DNA from: Sphingomonas cannabina
GTDB taxonomy: Bacteria; Pseudomonadota; Alphaproteobacteria; Sphingomonadales; Sphingomonadaceae
Length of the DNA stretch: 64,000 bases
Assembly: GCF_021391395.1 (NCBI RefSeq)
Contig: NZ_CP090059.1
Location: forward strand, 434,001 to 498,000
Direction: 5' to 3'
In this document: piece by piece, positions 27,343 through 37,438 of the stretch
Position numbering within the stretch: position 1 is the stretch's first letter
Layout: each line of letters begins with the position of its first letter
Translations under genes and position numbers: made by a program
The notes under the pieces: generated by a model
Databases searched by the model: none
What the model saw: only the letters and a program-made list of their open reading frames with translations
Told to the model about the DNA's origin: nothing

Positions 27343-27765
27343 GATCTTCATTGCGCCTGCACCGTTTTGCGCAAGGCATCGCGCGCGGTGACGCGGCTCT
27401 ATGACGAGGCGCTGGAGGGGTCTGCGATGACGATCGCCCAATTCGCGCTGCTCCGGAACGTCGCGCGCGCCGAGCCGGTCGAGCTGAGCCGGCTGGCCGA
27501 CGCGATGGTGCTCGACCGCACCTCGCTCTACCGCGCGCTGGCGCCGCTCGAGCGGGCAGGCTGGGTGGCGGTGACGGCGGCGGGGCACGGCCGCGCCAAG
27601 CGCGCGGCGCTGACCGAGGCGGGGAGGAAAGCGATGGCGGAGACGACCCCGGCGTGGGAAGCGGCGCAGCGGCGGCTGGTCGAACGGTTCGGCGCGGCCG
27701 ATTGGGATGCGCTGTACGATTCGCTCACCGGCCTCGCCGCGCTGGCGCAGGAGCCGGCGCGATGA
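27325..27765 (+). CDS. MarR-family transcriptional regulator
   Basis: 146 residues. The winged helix-turn-helix is visible as MTIAQFALLRNV, VELSRLADAMVLDRTSLYRA and LERAGWVAVTAAGHGRAKRA. The N-terminal HCACTVLRKASRAVTRLYDE helix, with two Cys residues, is the usual dimer helix. Starts at 27325 and 27334 are both possible and both fall in the palindrome, so the mRNA may be nearly leaderless. Its stop overlaps the MFS start (ATGA). Confidence 0.92.
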   Translation: MMYMHHDLHCACTVLRKASRAVTRLYDEALEGSAMTIAQFALLRNVARAEPVELSRLADAMVLDRTSLYRALAPLERAGWVAVTAAGHGRAKRAALTEAGRKAMAETTPAWEAAQRRLVERFGAADWDALYDSLTGLAALAQEPAR

Positions 27766-29033
27766 GCGGCGCGGCCAGGATCCGCCGGGGCGAGAATTAT
27801 GCCTGGGTGGTGGTGATGACCACCTTCCTCGCGCTGCTGGCCGCGGCGGGCCTCCGCGCGGCGCCGGGCGTGCTGATGCAGCCGGTCGAGCTCCATTTCG
27901 GCTGGAGCCGCGCCACCGTCTCGACCGCGGCGGCGGTGGGCATCCTGCTCTACGGCCTGGTCGGGCCGTTCGCGGCGGCGCTGATGCAGACGATCGGGCT
28001 CAGGCGCACCATGCTCGGCGGCCTCGCGCTGATGGCGGCGTCGACCTTCGCCAGCCTGTGGATGACGCAGCCCTGGCATTATGTGCTGACCTGGGGCGTG
28101 CTGTCCGGCATCGGCAGCGGCGCGATCGCGCCGGTGCTGGGCGCGGCGGTGGTCAACCGCTGGTTCGCGGCGCGGCAGGGATTGGTGATGGGGCTGCTCA
28201 GCGCCTCGACCGCGACCGGCGCGCTGGTGTTCCTGCCGGCGATGGCGTGGCTGTCGGAAGGCGGCGCGTGGCGGCCGGTGGTGCTGGCGGTGTCGATCGT
28301 CGCGCTCGCGCTGATCCCGCTGGTGGCGCTGCTGGTGCCGGAGAGCCCGGCGCACATCGGCGCGCGCCGCTTCGGCGAGGTCGAGCCGCTCGCCGCGACG
28401 CCGCCGCTCAAGGGCGCCGGGACGCCGATGCTGGCGATCCATGCGCTGGTGCGCGGCAGCCGGCATCCGATGTTCTGGCTGCTGTTCGGCACCTTCTTCG
28501 TGTGCGGGCTCACCACCAACGGGCTCATCGGCACGCATTTCATCGCCTTCTGCGGCGATCGCGGCATCGCGCCGGTGGCGGCGGCGGGGCTGCTCTCGAT
28601 GATGGGCTTCTTCGACCTGATTGGCACCACCGCCTCGGGCTGGCTGACCGACCGCTATGACCCGAGGAAGCTGCTGGTCGTCTATTACGGCTTCCGTGGC
28701 CTTTCCCTGATCGCGCTGCCGTTCATAAACTTCGACGCGGTTAGCCTCACCATCTTCGCGATCTTCTACGGGCTCGACTGGATCGCGACGGTGCCGCCGA
28801 CGGTGAAGCTCGCCAACCAGGCGTTCGGCGAGCGCGACGGGCCGATCCTGTTCGGCTGGGTGCTGGTCGGGCACCAGCTCGGCGCGTCGGTGGCGGCGTT
28901 CGGCGCGGGCGTGACGCGCGAGATGCTGGGCACCTACCTGCCGGCGCTGGTGGTGGCGGGGGCGTTCGGGGTGCTCGCGGGGGCGGCGATGCTGATCAGC
29001 GTGCGGCGGATCGGGGTGACTGAGCCGGCTTAA
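27762..29033 (+). CDS. MFS transporter
   Basis: 423 residues with 12 predicted membrane segments. The segment 2-3 region reads LLYGLVGPFAAALMQTIGLR and the segment 8-9 loop reads GTTASGWLTDRYDPRKLL, both MFS motif A regions. It is co-translated with the MarR gene (ATGA overlap), so its expression is probably relieved by the MarR ligand. The family resembles oxalate/formate- or monocarboxylate-type MFS proteins; the substrate is unknown. Confidence 0.92.
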   Translation: MSGAARIRRGENYAWVVVMTTFLALLAAAGLRAAPGVLMQPVELHFGWSRATVSTAAAVGILLYGLVGPFAAALMQTIGLRRTMLGGLALMAASTFASLWMTQPWHYVLTWGVLSGIGSGAIAPVLGAAVVNRWFAARQGLVMGLLSASTATGALVFLPAMAWLSEGGAWRPVVLAVSIVALALIPLVALLVPESPAHIGARRFGEVEPLAATPPLKGAGTPMLAIHALVRGSRHPMFWLLFGTFFVCGLTTNGLIGTHFIAFCGDRGIAPVAAAGLLSMMGFFDLIGTTASGWLTDRYDPRKLLVVYYGFRGLSLIALPFINFDAVSLTIFAIFYGLDWIATVPPTVKLANQAFGERDGPILFGWVLVGHQLGASVAAFGAGVTREMLGTYLPALVVAGAFGVLAGAAMLISVRRIGVTEPA

Positions 29034-29049
29034 CCCCCTATCTCGGGGC

Positions 29050-31368
29050 ATGGCCAAGCGCGCAGGGCTGCCGACGCGGCAGCAGATCCTCGACTTCATC
29101 GCCTCGTCGGACCAGCCGGCTGGCAAGCGGGAGATCGCGCGGGCGTTCGGCCTGCACGGGCAGGACAAGATCGCGCTCAAGGCGCTGCTCAAGGACATGG
29201 GCGACGAGGGGCTGATCGACGCCGGCCCCGGCCGCGCCTTCCATGCGGTGGGCGGGCTGCCCAAGGTGACGGTGCTGCGCGTGGTCGATGTCGACGACGG
29301 CGGTAACGTCTGGGCGCAGCCCGAGCGCTGGGAGGCGGAGGGCGTGCCCGAGCCGCGCCTCAGGGTACGCGAGCGCAAGCACGGGCGGCTCGGCGTCGGC
29401 GACCGCATCCTCGCGCGGACCGAGGAAGCGGGGAAGGGCTGGATCGCCCATCCGATGAAGACACTCCCCAAGGCGTCCGAGACGATGATCGGCGTGCTGC
29501 GCGAGGAGGGTGGACGGCTGTTCCTCCAGGGTGTCGAGAAGAAGGAGCGGCGGGATTTCCTCGTCTCCGACGCCGGCGGCGCGGAGGCGGGCGACCTGGT
29601 GATGGCGGAGAAGGCGGGCCGGCCGCCACGCATGACTGCGCGGGTGGTCGAGCGGCTCGGCGATCCGTTCGCGCCGCGCAGCTTCTCGCTGATCGCGATC
29701 CACCGGCACGAGATCCCGCATGTCTTCTCCGAAGAGCTGCTCGACGAGGCGCGGCGGGTGGCGGAACTCAAGATCCTCCCCGGCACGGGGAGGGGGACCG
29801 CCGCCGAAGGCGGTGGTGGAGGGGGGCTGGCCGCATCGGAAGCCGGTGCCGAGAGCCCCCTCCACCAGCCTTCGGCTGGTCCCCCTCCCCGTGCCGGGGA
29901 GGATCTGAGGGAGGACCTGCGCCAGCTCCCCATCGTCGCGATCGATCCGGTCGACGCGCGCGACCATGACGATGCGGTCTGGGCGCAGCCGAACGATGAG
30001 GGCGGCTGGGACGCGATCGTCGCGATCGCCGACGTCAGCTTCTACGTGCGGCCCGGCTCACTGCTCGACCGCGAGGCGCGGCGGCGGGGGAACAGCGTCT
30101 ATTTCCCCGACAGGGTGGTGCCGATGCTGCCGGAGGTGCTGTCGGCCGACGTCTGCTCGCTCAAGGAGGGCGTGGATCGCGCGGCGCTGGCCTGCCATTT
30201 CAAGGTGAGCAAGGCCGGTGCGATCAGCGACTTCCGCTTCACCCGCGCGGTGGTGCGGATCGCCGCCAATATTCCCTACGAGGATGCGCAGGCGGCGATC
30301 GACGGCATCAAGCCGCACGCGCTGACAGAGACGGCGCTGAAGCCCCTCTGGGACTGCTGGCGCGCACTCTACGCCGCGCGGGAGAAGCGCGAGCCGCTCG
30401 ACCTCGACCTGCCCGAGCGGCGGGTGGTGCTCGACGAGAAGGGGCGCATCCTGTCGGTGGCGCCGCGCGAACGGCTCGACGCGCACAAGCTGATCGAGGA
30501 TTACATGATCGCCGCCAACGTCGCCGCGGCCAAGGCGCTGGAGGCGAAGAAGCTCCCCGTCATGTACCGCATCCACGAGCCGCCCGCGCGCGAGAAGCTG
30601 GTCGCGCTCAAGGACTATCTCGCCACCTTCGATGTCGAGTTCGCGCTGGGGCAGGTGATCCGGCCGGCGACATTCAACCGCATCCTCGACCGCATCGGCG
30701 ACGCCGACTTCCGCCCGCAGGTGATGGAGCAGGTGCTGCGGACGCAGACCCAGGCCTATTACGGGCCACAGAACGCCGGGCATTTCGGGCTCGCGCTCGG
30801 CAGCTACGCCCATTTCACCTCGCCGATCCGACGCTATGCCGACCTGCTGGTGCATCGTGCGCTGGTCGAGGGCTATCGGCTGGGGCCGGGCGGATTGACG
30901 ACGGAGGAAGTCGCCAATTTCGAGCGGATCGGCGAAGGCATCAGCCAGCTCGAGCGCCGCGCGATGGAGGCGGAGCGCGAGACGATCGACCGCTACGTCG
31001 CGGCCTATCTGGCGGAGCATGTCGGCGAGGTGATGGAGGCGCGCATCACCGGCGTGCAGAGCTTCGGCTTCTTCGCGACGGTGGACGGCGTCGGCGGCGA
31101 CGGGCTGGTGCCGGCACGCGATCTCGGCAGCGAATATTACCGCTGGGACGAGGCGGGACAGCGGCTGGTCGGCGAGCACAGCGGGACTGAGTTCGCACTC
31201 GGCCAGCGGCTGCAGCTGCGGCTGGTCGAGGCGAATCCCGTGTCGGGGGCGCTGCGCTTCGAGCTGCCGGAGGGCAAGGGCGCGGCCGGCGGGGGCGAGC
31301 GGCCGAAGCGCGTGCTCAAGCGGCGCGGGCGGCCGGCGAATATCCGGCATCAGGGAAGGAAGCGCTGA
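29050..31368 (+). CDS. rnr: Ribonuclease R, with in-frame palindromic insertion
   Basis: 772 residues. It has an N-terminal helix-turn-helix (QQILDFIASSDQPAGKREIA), cold-shock domains, the RNB domain with all four catalytic Asp (IDPVDARDHDDAVWA), HFTSPIRRYADLLVHRALVE, a C-terminal S1 domain (ARITGVQSFGFFATVDGVGG) and a basic tail. It degrades structured RNA 3' to 5'. About 45 residues (ILPGTGRGT...GPPPRAGEDL), encoded by the repeat at 29771-29906, interrupt the protein just before the RNB domain. Confidence 0.96.
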   Translation: MAKRAGLPTRQQILDFIASSDQPAGKREIARAFGLHGQDKIALKALLKDMGDEGLIDAGPGRAFHAVGGLPKVTVLRVVDVDDGGNVWAQPERWEAEGVPEPRLRVRERKHGRLGVGDRILARTEEAGKGWIAHPMKTLPKASETMIGVLREEGGRLFLQGVEKKERRDFLVSDAGGAEAGDLVMAEKAGRPPRMTARVVERLGDPFAPRSFSLIAIHRHEIPHVFSEELLDEARRVAELKILPGTGRGTAAEGGGGGGLAASEAGAESPLHQPSAGPPPRAGEDLREDLRQLPIVAIDPVDARDHDDAVWAQPNDEGGWDAIVAIADVSFYVRPGSLLDREARRRGNSVYFPDRVVPMLPEVLSADVCSLKEGVDRAALACHFKVSKAGAISDFRFTRAVVRIAANIPYEDAQAAIDGIKPHALTETALKPLWDCWRALYAAREKREPLDLDLPERRVVLDEKGRILSVAPRERLDAHKLIEDYMIAANVAAAKALEAKKLPVMYRIHEPPAREKLVALKDYLATFDVEFALGQVIRPATFNRILDRIGDADFRPQVMEQVLRTQTQAYYGPQNAGHFGLALGSYAHFTSPIRRYADLLVHRALVEGYRLGPGGLTTEEVANFERIGEGISQLERRAMEAERETIDRYVAAYLAEHVGEVMEARITGVQSFGFFATVDGVGGDGLVPARDLGSEYYRWDEAGQRLVGEHSGTEFALGQRLQLRLVEANPVSGALRFELPEGKGAAGGGERPKRVLKRRGRPANIRHQGRKR
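29771..29906. repeat. Palindromic repeat, family 2, inside rnr
   Basis: 29-bp arms AGATCCTCCCCGGCACGGGG (to 29799) and its inverse ending CGTGCCGGGGAGGATCT are exact; inner arms GGCGGTGGTGGAGGGGG and CCCCCTCCACC are also inverted. The frame remains open. Confidence 0.92.
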
Positions 31369-31377
31369 CCCTCCACC

Positions 31378-31482
31378 GTCACCCCGGCGAAGGCCGGGGT
31401 CCACCGGGAGGCAGGCTTCAGTGCAAGAGGCTCAAAGGACCGGACTTGCGGCACCGTGGACCCCGGCCTTCGCCGGGGTGAC
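31378..31482. repeat. Palindromic intergenic repeat, family 1 variant
   Basis: Arms GTCACCCCGGCGAAGGCCGG and CCGGCCTTCGCCGGGGTGAC are exact inverted copies about 52 bp apart. It fills the gap between the convergent rnr and saccharopine-dehydrogenase-like genes, so it may end transcription from both sides. Confidence 0.9.
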
Positions 31483-31490
31483 GGTAAGGG

Positions 31491-32654
31491 TCAGGCCGTG
31501 AACGTCAGCCCCGCATTCTCCTGCAGCCGCTTGCGGAGCGGCGCCGCCATCAGCCCGCCTGGCGTGTAGATGCCGCCCTCCCCCTCGACGTCGCGGATCA
31601 GGCACAGCGCGCTCTCCGCGATCATCTTGCTGGTCGAGCCATAGCCCGGGTCCCTGTCGCCGGTGACGACCGCGTCGATCCGCTCGCCGCCCGGCATCTC
31701 GCCGATGAACAGGAGGTCGTAGAAGCCGGTGTCGCGCTCCTCCTTCGACGGGCCCTCGCCCGGCTTGGGACCGTCGTCGCCGGCCATCGGGTTGAACTTG
31801 GCGATCGCCTCCGCCGCAGCCTTGCCGAGGTCGCCGAGGCCGGGCGCGATCATCATCTCGTCGTAGACGAAGTCGGTGCCATAGGCGTGGCCGAGCAATG
31901 CGTTGGTGCGGTGGACGTTCTTGGTGTTGATCGGCGCCATGATGAACGGCGCCAGCCACGCGTTGAGCGCGCCGTCATATTCGGGGATCAGCCCCTTGGG
32001 CTGCTCGGGGCCGCGGAAGCCGGGGGTCAGCGCGAACGGGTCGACCAGCAGCTTGAGGATCGACGGGTCCTTGGCCGCCGCCACCATCGTCGCCTTGGCG
32101 CTGGCGAAGGTGCCGCCGGAGAAGGTGCCTTTCATCTGGCGGACGCGGCCCTTGACCCGCGGCGCCGGGCGCCCGAACCGCGCCTTCGCCGCTTCCTGCA
32201 AGGTCCAGACGCCGAGATCGAACGGGATCGAATCGAAGCCGCAGGAAAAGACGATGCGCGCCCCGCTCGCCTTCGCCGCGGCCTCGTGCGCGTCGATCAT
32301 GTGGCGCATCCAGGCGGGCTCGCCGCACAGGTCGACATAGGCGGTGCCGGTCGCGGCGCAGGCGGCGACCAGCTCGCTGCCGTGGAGCTGATAGGGGCCG
32401 ACCGTGGTGATCACTACCTTGGCGCGGCTCGCCATCGCCCGCAGCGCGGCGGGATCGTCGGCATTGGCGGTGACCAGCGGCGTGTCGGCCGGCGCGCCGA
32501 TCGCGTCGCGCACCTCCTGGAGCTTGGTCAGCGAACGGCCGCCCATCGCCCAGGTCACGCCGCTGCCGGCGCCGTAGCGCTCCGCCAGATATTCGGCCAC
32601 CAGCCGGCCAGTGAACCCGGTCGCGCCGTAGACGATGATGTCGAAGTCGCTCAT
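31491..32654 (-). CDS. Saccharopine-dehydrogenase-like NAD(P)-binding protein
   Basis: 387 residues. Rossmann start DIIVYGATGFTGRLVAEYLA, then VVITTVGPYQLHGSELVAAC and YVDLCGEPAWMRHMIDAHE. This matches the family that includes lipid-acting trans-enoyl reductases and saccharopine dehydrogenase-like oxidoreductases. The substrate is unknown, but the long hydrophobic C-terminal half is usual for the lipid-acting branch. ATG 32652-32654 follows GGAGGAGAG. Confidence 0.85.
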   Translation of the reverse strand: MSDFDIIVYGATGFTGRLVAEYLAERYGAGSGVTWAMGGRSLTKLQEVRDAIGAPADTPLVTANADDPAALRAMASRAKVVITTVGPYQLHGSELVAACAATGTAYVDLCGEPAWMRHMIDAHEAAAKASGARIVFSCGFDSIPFDLGVWTLQEAAKARFGRPAPRVKGRVRQMKGTFSGGTFASAKATMVAAAKDPSILKLLVDPFALTPGFRGPEQPKGLIPEYDGALNAWLAPFIMAPINTKNVHRTNALLGHAYGTDFVYDEMMIAPGLGDLGKAAAEAIAKFNPMAGDDGPKPGEGPSKEERDTGFYDLLFIGEMPGGERIDAVVTGDRDPGYGSTSKMIAESALCLIRDVEGEGGIYTPGGLMAAPLRKRLQENAGLTFTA

Positions 32655-32749
32655 GGCCCTCTCCTCCTTTCGCCGCAGCGTCGCGCATCGGATGCTGGCG
32701 CGCAAGCCGCCGCCATCCTAACTGGGCAGCGCCAGCAGGAGGGCAGCAT

Positions 32750-34096
32750 ATGGCCGGGTACGACTACGACCTTTTCGTCATCGGCGCAGGATCGGGCGGC
32801 GTGCGCGCGGCGCGCGTCTCGGCGGCGCACGGGGCGAAGGTGGCGATCGCCGAGGAATTCCGCGTCGGCGGCACCTGCGTGATCCGCGGCTGCGTGCCCA
32901 AGAAGCTGCTCGTGTTCGGCGCCCATTTCGCCGAGGATTTGAAGGACGCGCGCCGTTTCGGCTGGAACGTGCCCGACTGCGACTTCGAGTGGACGACGCT
33001 CAGGGACAATGTCCTGAGCGAGGTCGACCGGCTCAACCAGGCCTATACCCAGACGCTGACCAACAACAACGTCGAGATCATCCACCAGCGCGCCACCGTC
33101 ACCGGTCCGCACGGCGTGCGCCTCGCCGACGGACGCGAGGTCAGCGCGAAGGTTATCCTAGTCGCCACCGGCGCGCGGCCCGACGTCCCGAGCTGCCCCG
33201 GCCACGAGCACGGCATCACCTCCAACGAGGTGTTCCACCTCGAGGCGCTGCCGAAACGCGTGCTGATCGCGGGGGCGGGCTATATCGCCAACGAGTTCGC
33301 CGGCATCTTCCATCAGTTCGGCAGCAAGGTGACGCTGATCAACCGCACCGACGTGATCCTGCGCGGCTATGACGAATCGATCCGCGACCGGCTGCTGCAG
33401 ATCGCGATGATGAAGGGCATCGACTTCCGCTTCCACGCCGAGTTCCGGGGCATCACCAAGGACAAGGACGGCTGCCTGACGGTCGAGATGACCAACCATG
33501 AGCCGATCACCGTCGACTGCGTACTGTTCGCCACCGGCCGCGTGCCGAACACCACCGACCTCGGGCTGGAGAATGCGGGCGTCGAGCTCGACGCCAAGGG
33601 CGCGGTCAAGGTCGACGAGGACAGCCGCTCGACCTGCCCCAGCATCTACGCGGTCGGCGACGTCACCAACCGCATCCAGCTGACGCCGGTGGCGATCCGC
33701 GAGGGCCATGCCTTTGCCGACACGGTGTTCGGCGGCAATCCGTGGCGGGTCGACCACGAGAACGTGCCCCATGCGGTGTTCAGCCATCCGCCGATGGCCG
33801 GCGTCGGTCTGACCGAGAGCCAGGCGCGGCAGAAGCTGGGGTCGGTCAAGGTCTATCAGTCGGACTTCCGCGCGATGAAGAACGTCCTCGCCGGCCGCAA
33901 CGAGCGCGCACTCTACAAGATGGTGTGCGACGGCGTGACCGACCGCGTGGTCGGCCTCCACATGATCGGCCCCGACGCGCCGGAGATCCTCCAGGCCGCG
34001 GCGATCGCAGTGAAGGCGGGGCTGACCAAGGCCGATTTCGACGCGACGGTGGCGCTCCATCCGACCATGGCGGAGGAGCTGGTGCTGATGCGGTAG
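32750..34096 (+). CDS. gor: Glutathione-disulfide reductase
   Basis: 448 residues. The FAD motif is FVIGAGSGGVRAARVSA, the redox-active disulfide is Cys43/Cys48 in GGTCVIRGCVPKKLL, the NADPH motif is LIAGAGYIANEFAGIF, and the C-terminal His-Glu pair is in ALHPTMAEELV. It regenerates reduced glutathione in the cytosol. It is divergent from the saccharopine-dehydrogenase-like gene. Confidence 0.95.
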   Translation: MAGYDYDLFVIGAGSGGVRAARVSAAHGAKVAIAEEFRVGGTCVIRGCVPKKLLVFGAHFAEDLKDARRFGWNVPDCDFEWTTLRDNVLSEVDRLNQAYTQTLTNNNVEIIHQRATVTGPHGVRLADGREVSAKVILVATGARPDVPSCPGHEHGITSNEVFHLEALPKRVLIAGAGYIANEFAGIFHQFGSKVTLINRTDVILRGYDESIRDRLLQIAMMKGIDFRFHAEFRGITKDKDGCLTVEMTNHEPITVDCVLFATGRVPNTTDLGLENAGVELDAKGAVKVDEDSRSTCPSIYAVGDVTNRIQLTPVAIREGHAFADTVFGGNPWRVDHENVPHAVFSHPPMAGVGLTESQARQKLGSVKVYQSDFRAMKNVLAGRNERALYKMVCDGVTDRVVGLHMIGPDAPEILQAAAIAVKAGLTKADFDATVALHPTMAEELVLMR

Positions 34097-34101
34097 GTTC
34101 G

Positions 34102-34208
34102 TGTCACCCCGGACTTGTTCCGGGGTCCACCAAGCCTCGCAGGCCGCGCTCAATCCTCCTGCCCAGTCCTTGCCTCCCGGTGGACCCCGGAACAAGTCCG
34201 GGGTGACG
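34102..34208. repeat. Palindromic intergenic repeat, family 1
   Basis: Arms GTCACCCCGGACTTGTTCCG (continuing GGGTCCACC) and the exact inverse ending CAAGTCCGGGGTGAC. It lies between the convergent gor and symporter genes. Same arms as 1422-1542. Confidence 0.92.
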
Positions 34209-34233
34209 GCGAGGAGGCGTGGGAATGTCAGTC

Positions 34234-35502
34234 CTAATCGCCCTCCGCGATCAACGCGTCCACCTCCCCCGCCGGCCCCGCATCGGAGCGCCGCGCGATC
34301 GTCGCGGTGACGGCGACGTCCATCGTGACGTTGCCGATCGTGCGGAACAGGTCGGGCACCGTCTCCACCGCGACGAGCAGGCCGAGCGCCTCGATCGGCA
34401 CGCCCATCGCGATCGCGACCGGCGCGGTCGAGGCGATGAAGCTGATCGTGCCCGGCAGGCTCACCGATCCCATCGTCGTGATCGCGGCGGTGGCGATGCC
34501 CGCGGCGAGCTGGGCCGGGCCGATCGGCACCCCCAGCCAGTGCGCTACGTAGAGCGCGACCGCCAGGTTCATCGCCGGGCTGGTCGCGCGGAAGATCGCC
34601 ACCGCGATCGGCAGCACGATTCCGGACACGCCCGCGGTGGCGCCGAGCGCCTCGCTCGCGCGCAGCATCGTCGGCAGCGTGGCGAGCGAGGATTGCGTGC
34701 TGATCGCGACCGCCTGCGCCGGCGCCACCGCGCGCGCGAAGCGGACCAGGCCGACGCGCGCGCCGATCATCGCCACCGGATAGGCGAGGATCAGCACGAT
34801 CAGCCCGATCGTCGAGACGATCACGATGTAATGCGCCAGCGCGCCGAACGCCGCCGCCCCGGTACGCGCGCCGACGCCATAGGCGAGCATCAGCACCCCG
34901 ATCGGCGCCAGCTTCAGCACCCAGCCGATGATGACGATCATCGCGTCGGCGATCGCCTGGAACAGCTTGGTGAGCGTGGTGCGCGGCTCGGGCGGCAGCC
35001 GGATGATCGCGAAGGCGAACACCAGCGCGAACACGGTCAGCGGCAGGAAGGCATCGCCCGCCGCCGCCGTCACCACGTTGGTCGGCACGATCGAATCGAA
35101 GAAGGCGGCGAGCCCCGGCACCTCGCCGACCGGCTTGGCGCCCGACAGCGATCCCCTGAGCGCCGCCGCCCAATTGCTCGGCAGCGGCCATAGGCGCAGC
35201 AGCAGCGGCATCATCACCGCCGAGATCAAGGTGGTCGTCCACAGGATCGCCACGAACATGACCAGCGCGCGCCCGGCGATGCGCCCTGCCCGCGCGGCCT
35301 CGGCGCCGGCGGCGACGCCCACCACCAGCAGCGCGACGATCAGCGGGACTATCACCATCTGCAGCGCGTGCAGCCAGGCCGCGCCGATCGGATCGGTCAC
35401 ATGCAGCGCCGCCGCGGCGACGTCGGGCGCGAGCGAGGCGCCGGCGATGCCCGCGAGGAGCCCCACGACCAGGGCGAGCAATATTCGAGTGGCTTGCGAC
35501 AT
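34234..35502 (-). CDS. Dicarboxylate/amino acid:cation symporter (DAACS family)
   Basis: 422 residues, about eight membrane helices plus two hairpins. Transport motifs: the Ser-rich hairpin ([18 protein letters not shown]), [20 protein letters not shown] and the second hairpin [17 protein letters not shown] GltP/DctA relative that carries glutamate or C4-dicarboxylates with protons or sodium; the exact substrate is not readable. It is divergent from glmM. Confidence 0.92.
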   Translation of the reverse strand: MSQATRILLALVVGLLAGIAGASLAPDVAAAALHVTDPIGAAWLHALQMVIVPLIVALLVVGVAAGAEAARAGRIAGRALVMFVAILWTTTLISAVMMPLLLRLWPLPSNWAAALRGSLSGAKPVGEVPGLAAFFDSIVPTNVVTAAAGDAFLPLTVFALVFAFAIIRLPPEPRTTLTKLFQAIADAMIVIIGWVLKLAPIGVLMLAYGVGARTGAAAFGALAHYIVIVSTIGLIVLILAYPVAMIGARVGLVRFARAVAPAQAVAISTQSSLATLPTMLRASEALGATAGVSGIVLPIAVAIFRATSPAMNLAVALYVAHWLGVPIGPAQLAAGIATAAITTMGSVSLPGTISFIASTAPVAIAMGVPIEALGLLVAVETVPDLFRTIGNVTMDVAVTATIARRSDAGPAGEVDALIAEGD

Positions 35503-35562
35503 GCTCGCGGTTCGCCTCCGGTCACGCTATTGGGTCGACAACGCAAACCGACGAGACGTGCA

Positions 35563-36903
<1,341 letters not shown>

Positions 36904-36917
36904 CGGTAACTCCTTCC

Positions 36918-37084
36918 CCGTTCGCCCTGAGCTTGTCGAAATACGCCCCTTTCAATCCTCCCCCGCCAGGGGGAGGTGTCGGCCGTAGGCTGACGGAGGG
37001 GGAGGATGCCGACCCACTATCGGCGTGCTTCCGCCCCCTCCGTCACGCTTCGCGTGCCACCTCCCCCTGGCGGGGGAGGATTTG
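36918..37084. repeat. Composite repeat: family 4 half copy joined to a family 3 copy
   Basis: 36918-36940 is one arm of the family 4 repeat. At 36953 begins a complete family 3 element with arms CAATCCTCCCCCGCCAGGGG and CCCCTGGCGGGGGAGGATT, whose interior is almost the same as at 24964-25094. It fills the gap between glmM and the DUF1272 gene. Confidence 0.88.
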
Positions 37085-37113
37085 AACGTCGATCCGGTCT
37101 AGGAAGAACGCAC

Positions 37114-37341
37114 ATGCTAGAGATGCGCCCCGACTGCGAACGCTGCGGCGCCGACCTGCCGGCCGACCAGGCGGGAGCGTTCATCTGCTCGTTCGAATGC
37201 ACCTTCTGCGCGGAATGCGCGGAGGCGATGGACGAGACCTGCCCCAATTGCGGCGGCGAGCTGCTCGACCGGCCGGCGCGGGTGGGTGAGACGCTGAGGC
37301 AGCATCCGGCATCGACCGAGCGGAAGTTCCAAGGATCATGA
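37114..37341 (+). CDS. DUF1272 small Cys-rich protein
   Basis: 75 residues. Cys pairs at CERCGADL, FECTFCAECAE and CPNCGG form a likely zinc-ribbon fold. It matches the DUF1272 family (about 60-80 residues, function unknown). ATG 37114 begins the conserved MLEMRPDCERC. Confidence 0.9.
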   Translation: MLEMRPDCERCGADLPADQAGAFICSFECTFCAECAEAMDETCPNCGGELLDRPARVGETLRQHPASTERKFQGS

Positions 37342-37358
37342 GCACAGCTTGCCATCAT

Positions 37359-37434
37359 GTGCTCTTGCGCAAGCAGAAGCCCTGGGCCTCCGGCGACACC
37401 ATGATCCAACGCTCCTGCCTTCGCAGGAGCACGA
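37359..37434. repeat. Palindromic repeat, family 5, overlapping the thiD ribosome-binding site
   Basis: Outer arms GTGCTCTTGCGCAAGCAGAAGC and the inverse of it (37410-37432) are degenerate copies. The right arm is itself a perfect hairpin, GCTCCTGC-CTTC-GCAGGAGC, that contains the only AGGAG ahead of the thiD GTG start. Confidence 0.75.
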
Positions 37435-37438
37435 AGGC

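Noticed and set aside
27528..29933. An 801-codon minus-strand frame opposite the MFS and rnr genes
   Set aside because: Shadow frame; it also crosses the palindromic repeat without any recognisable domain.
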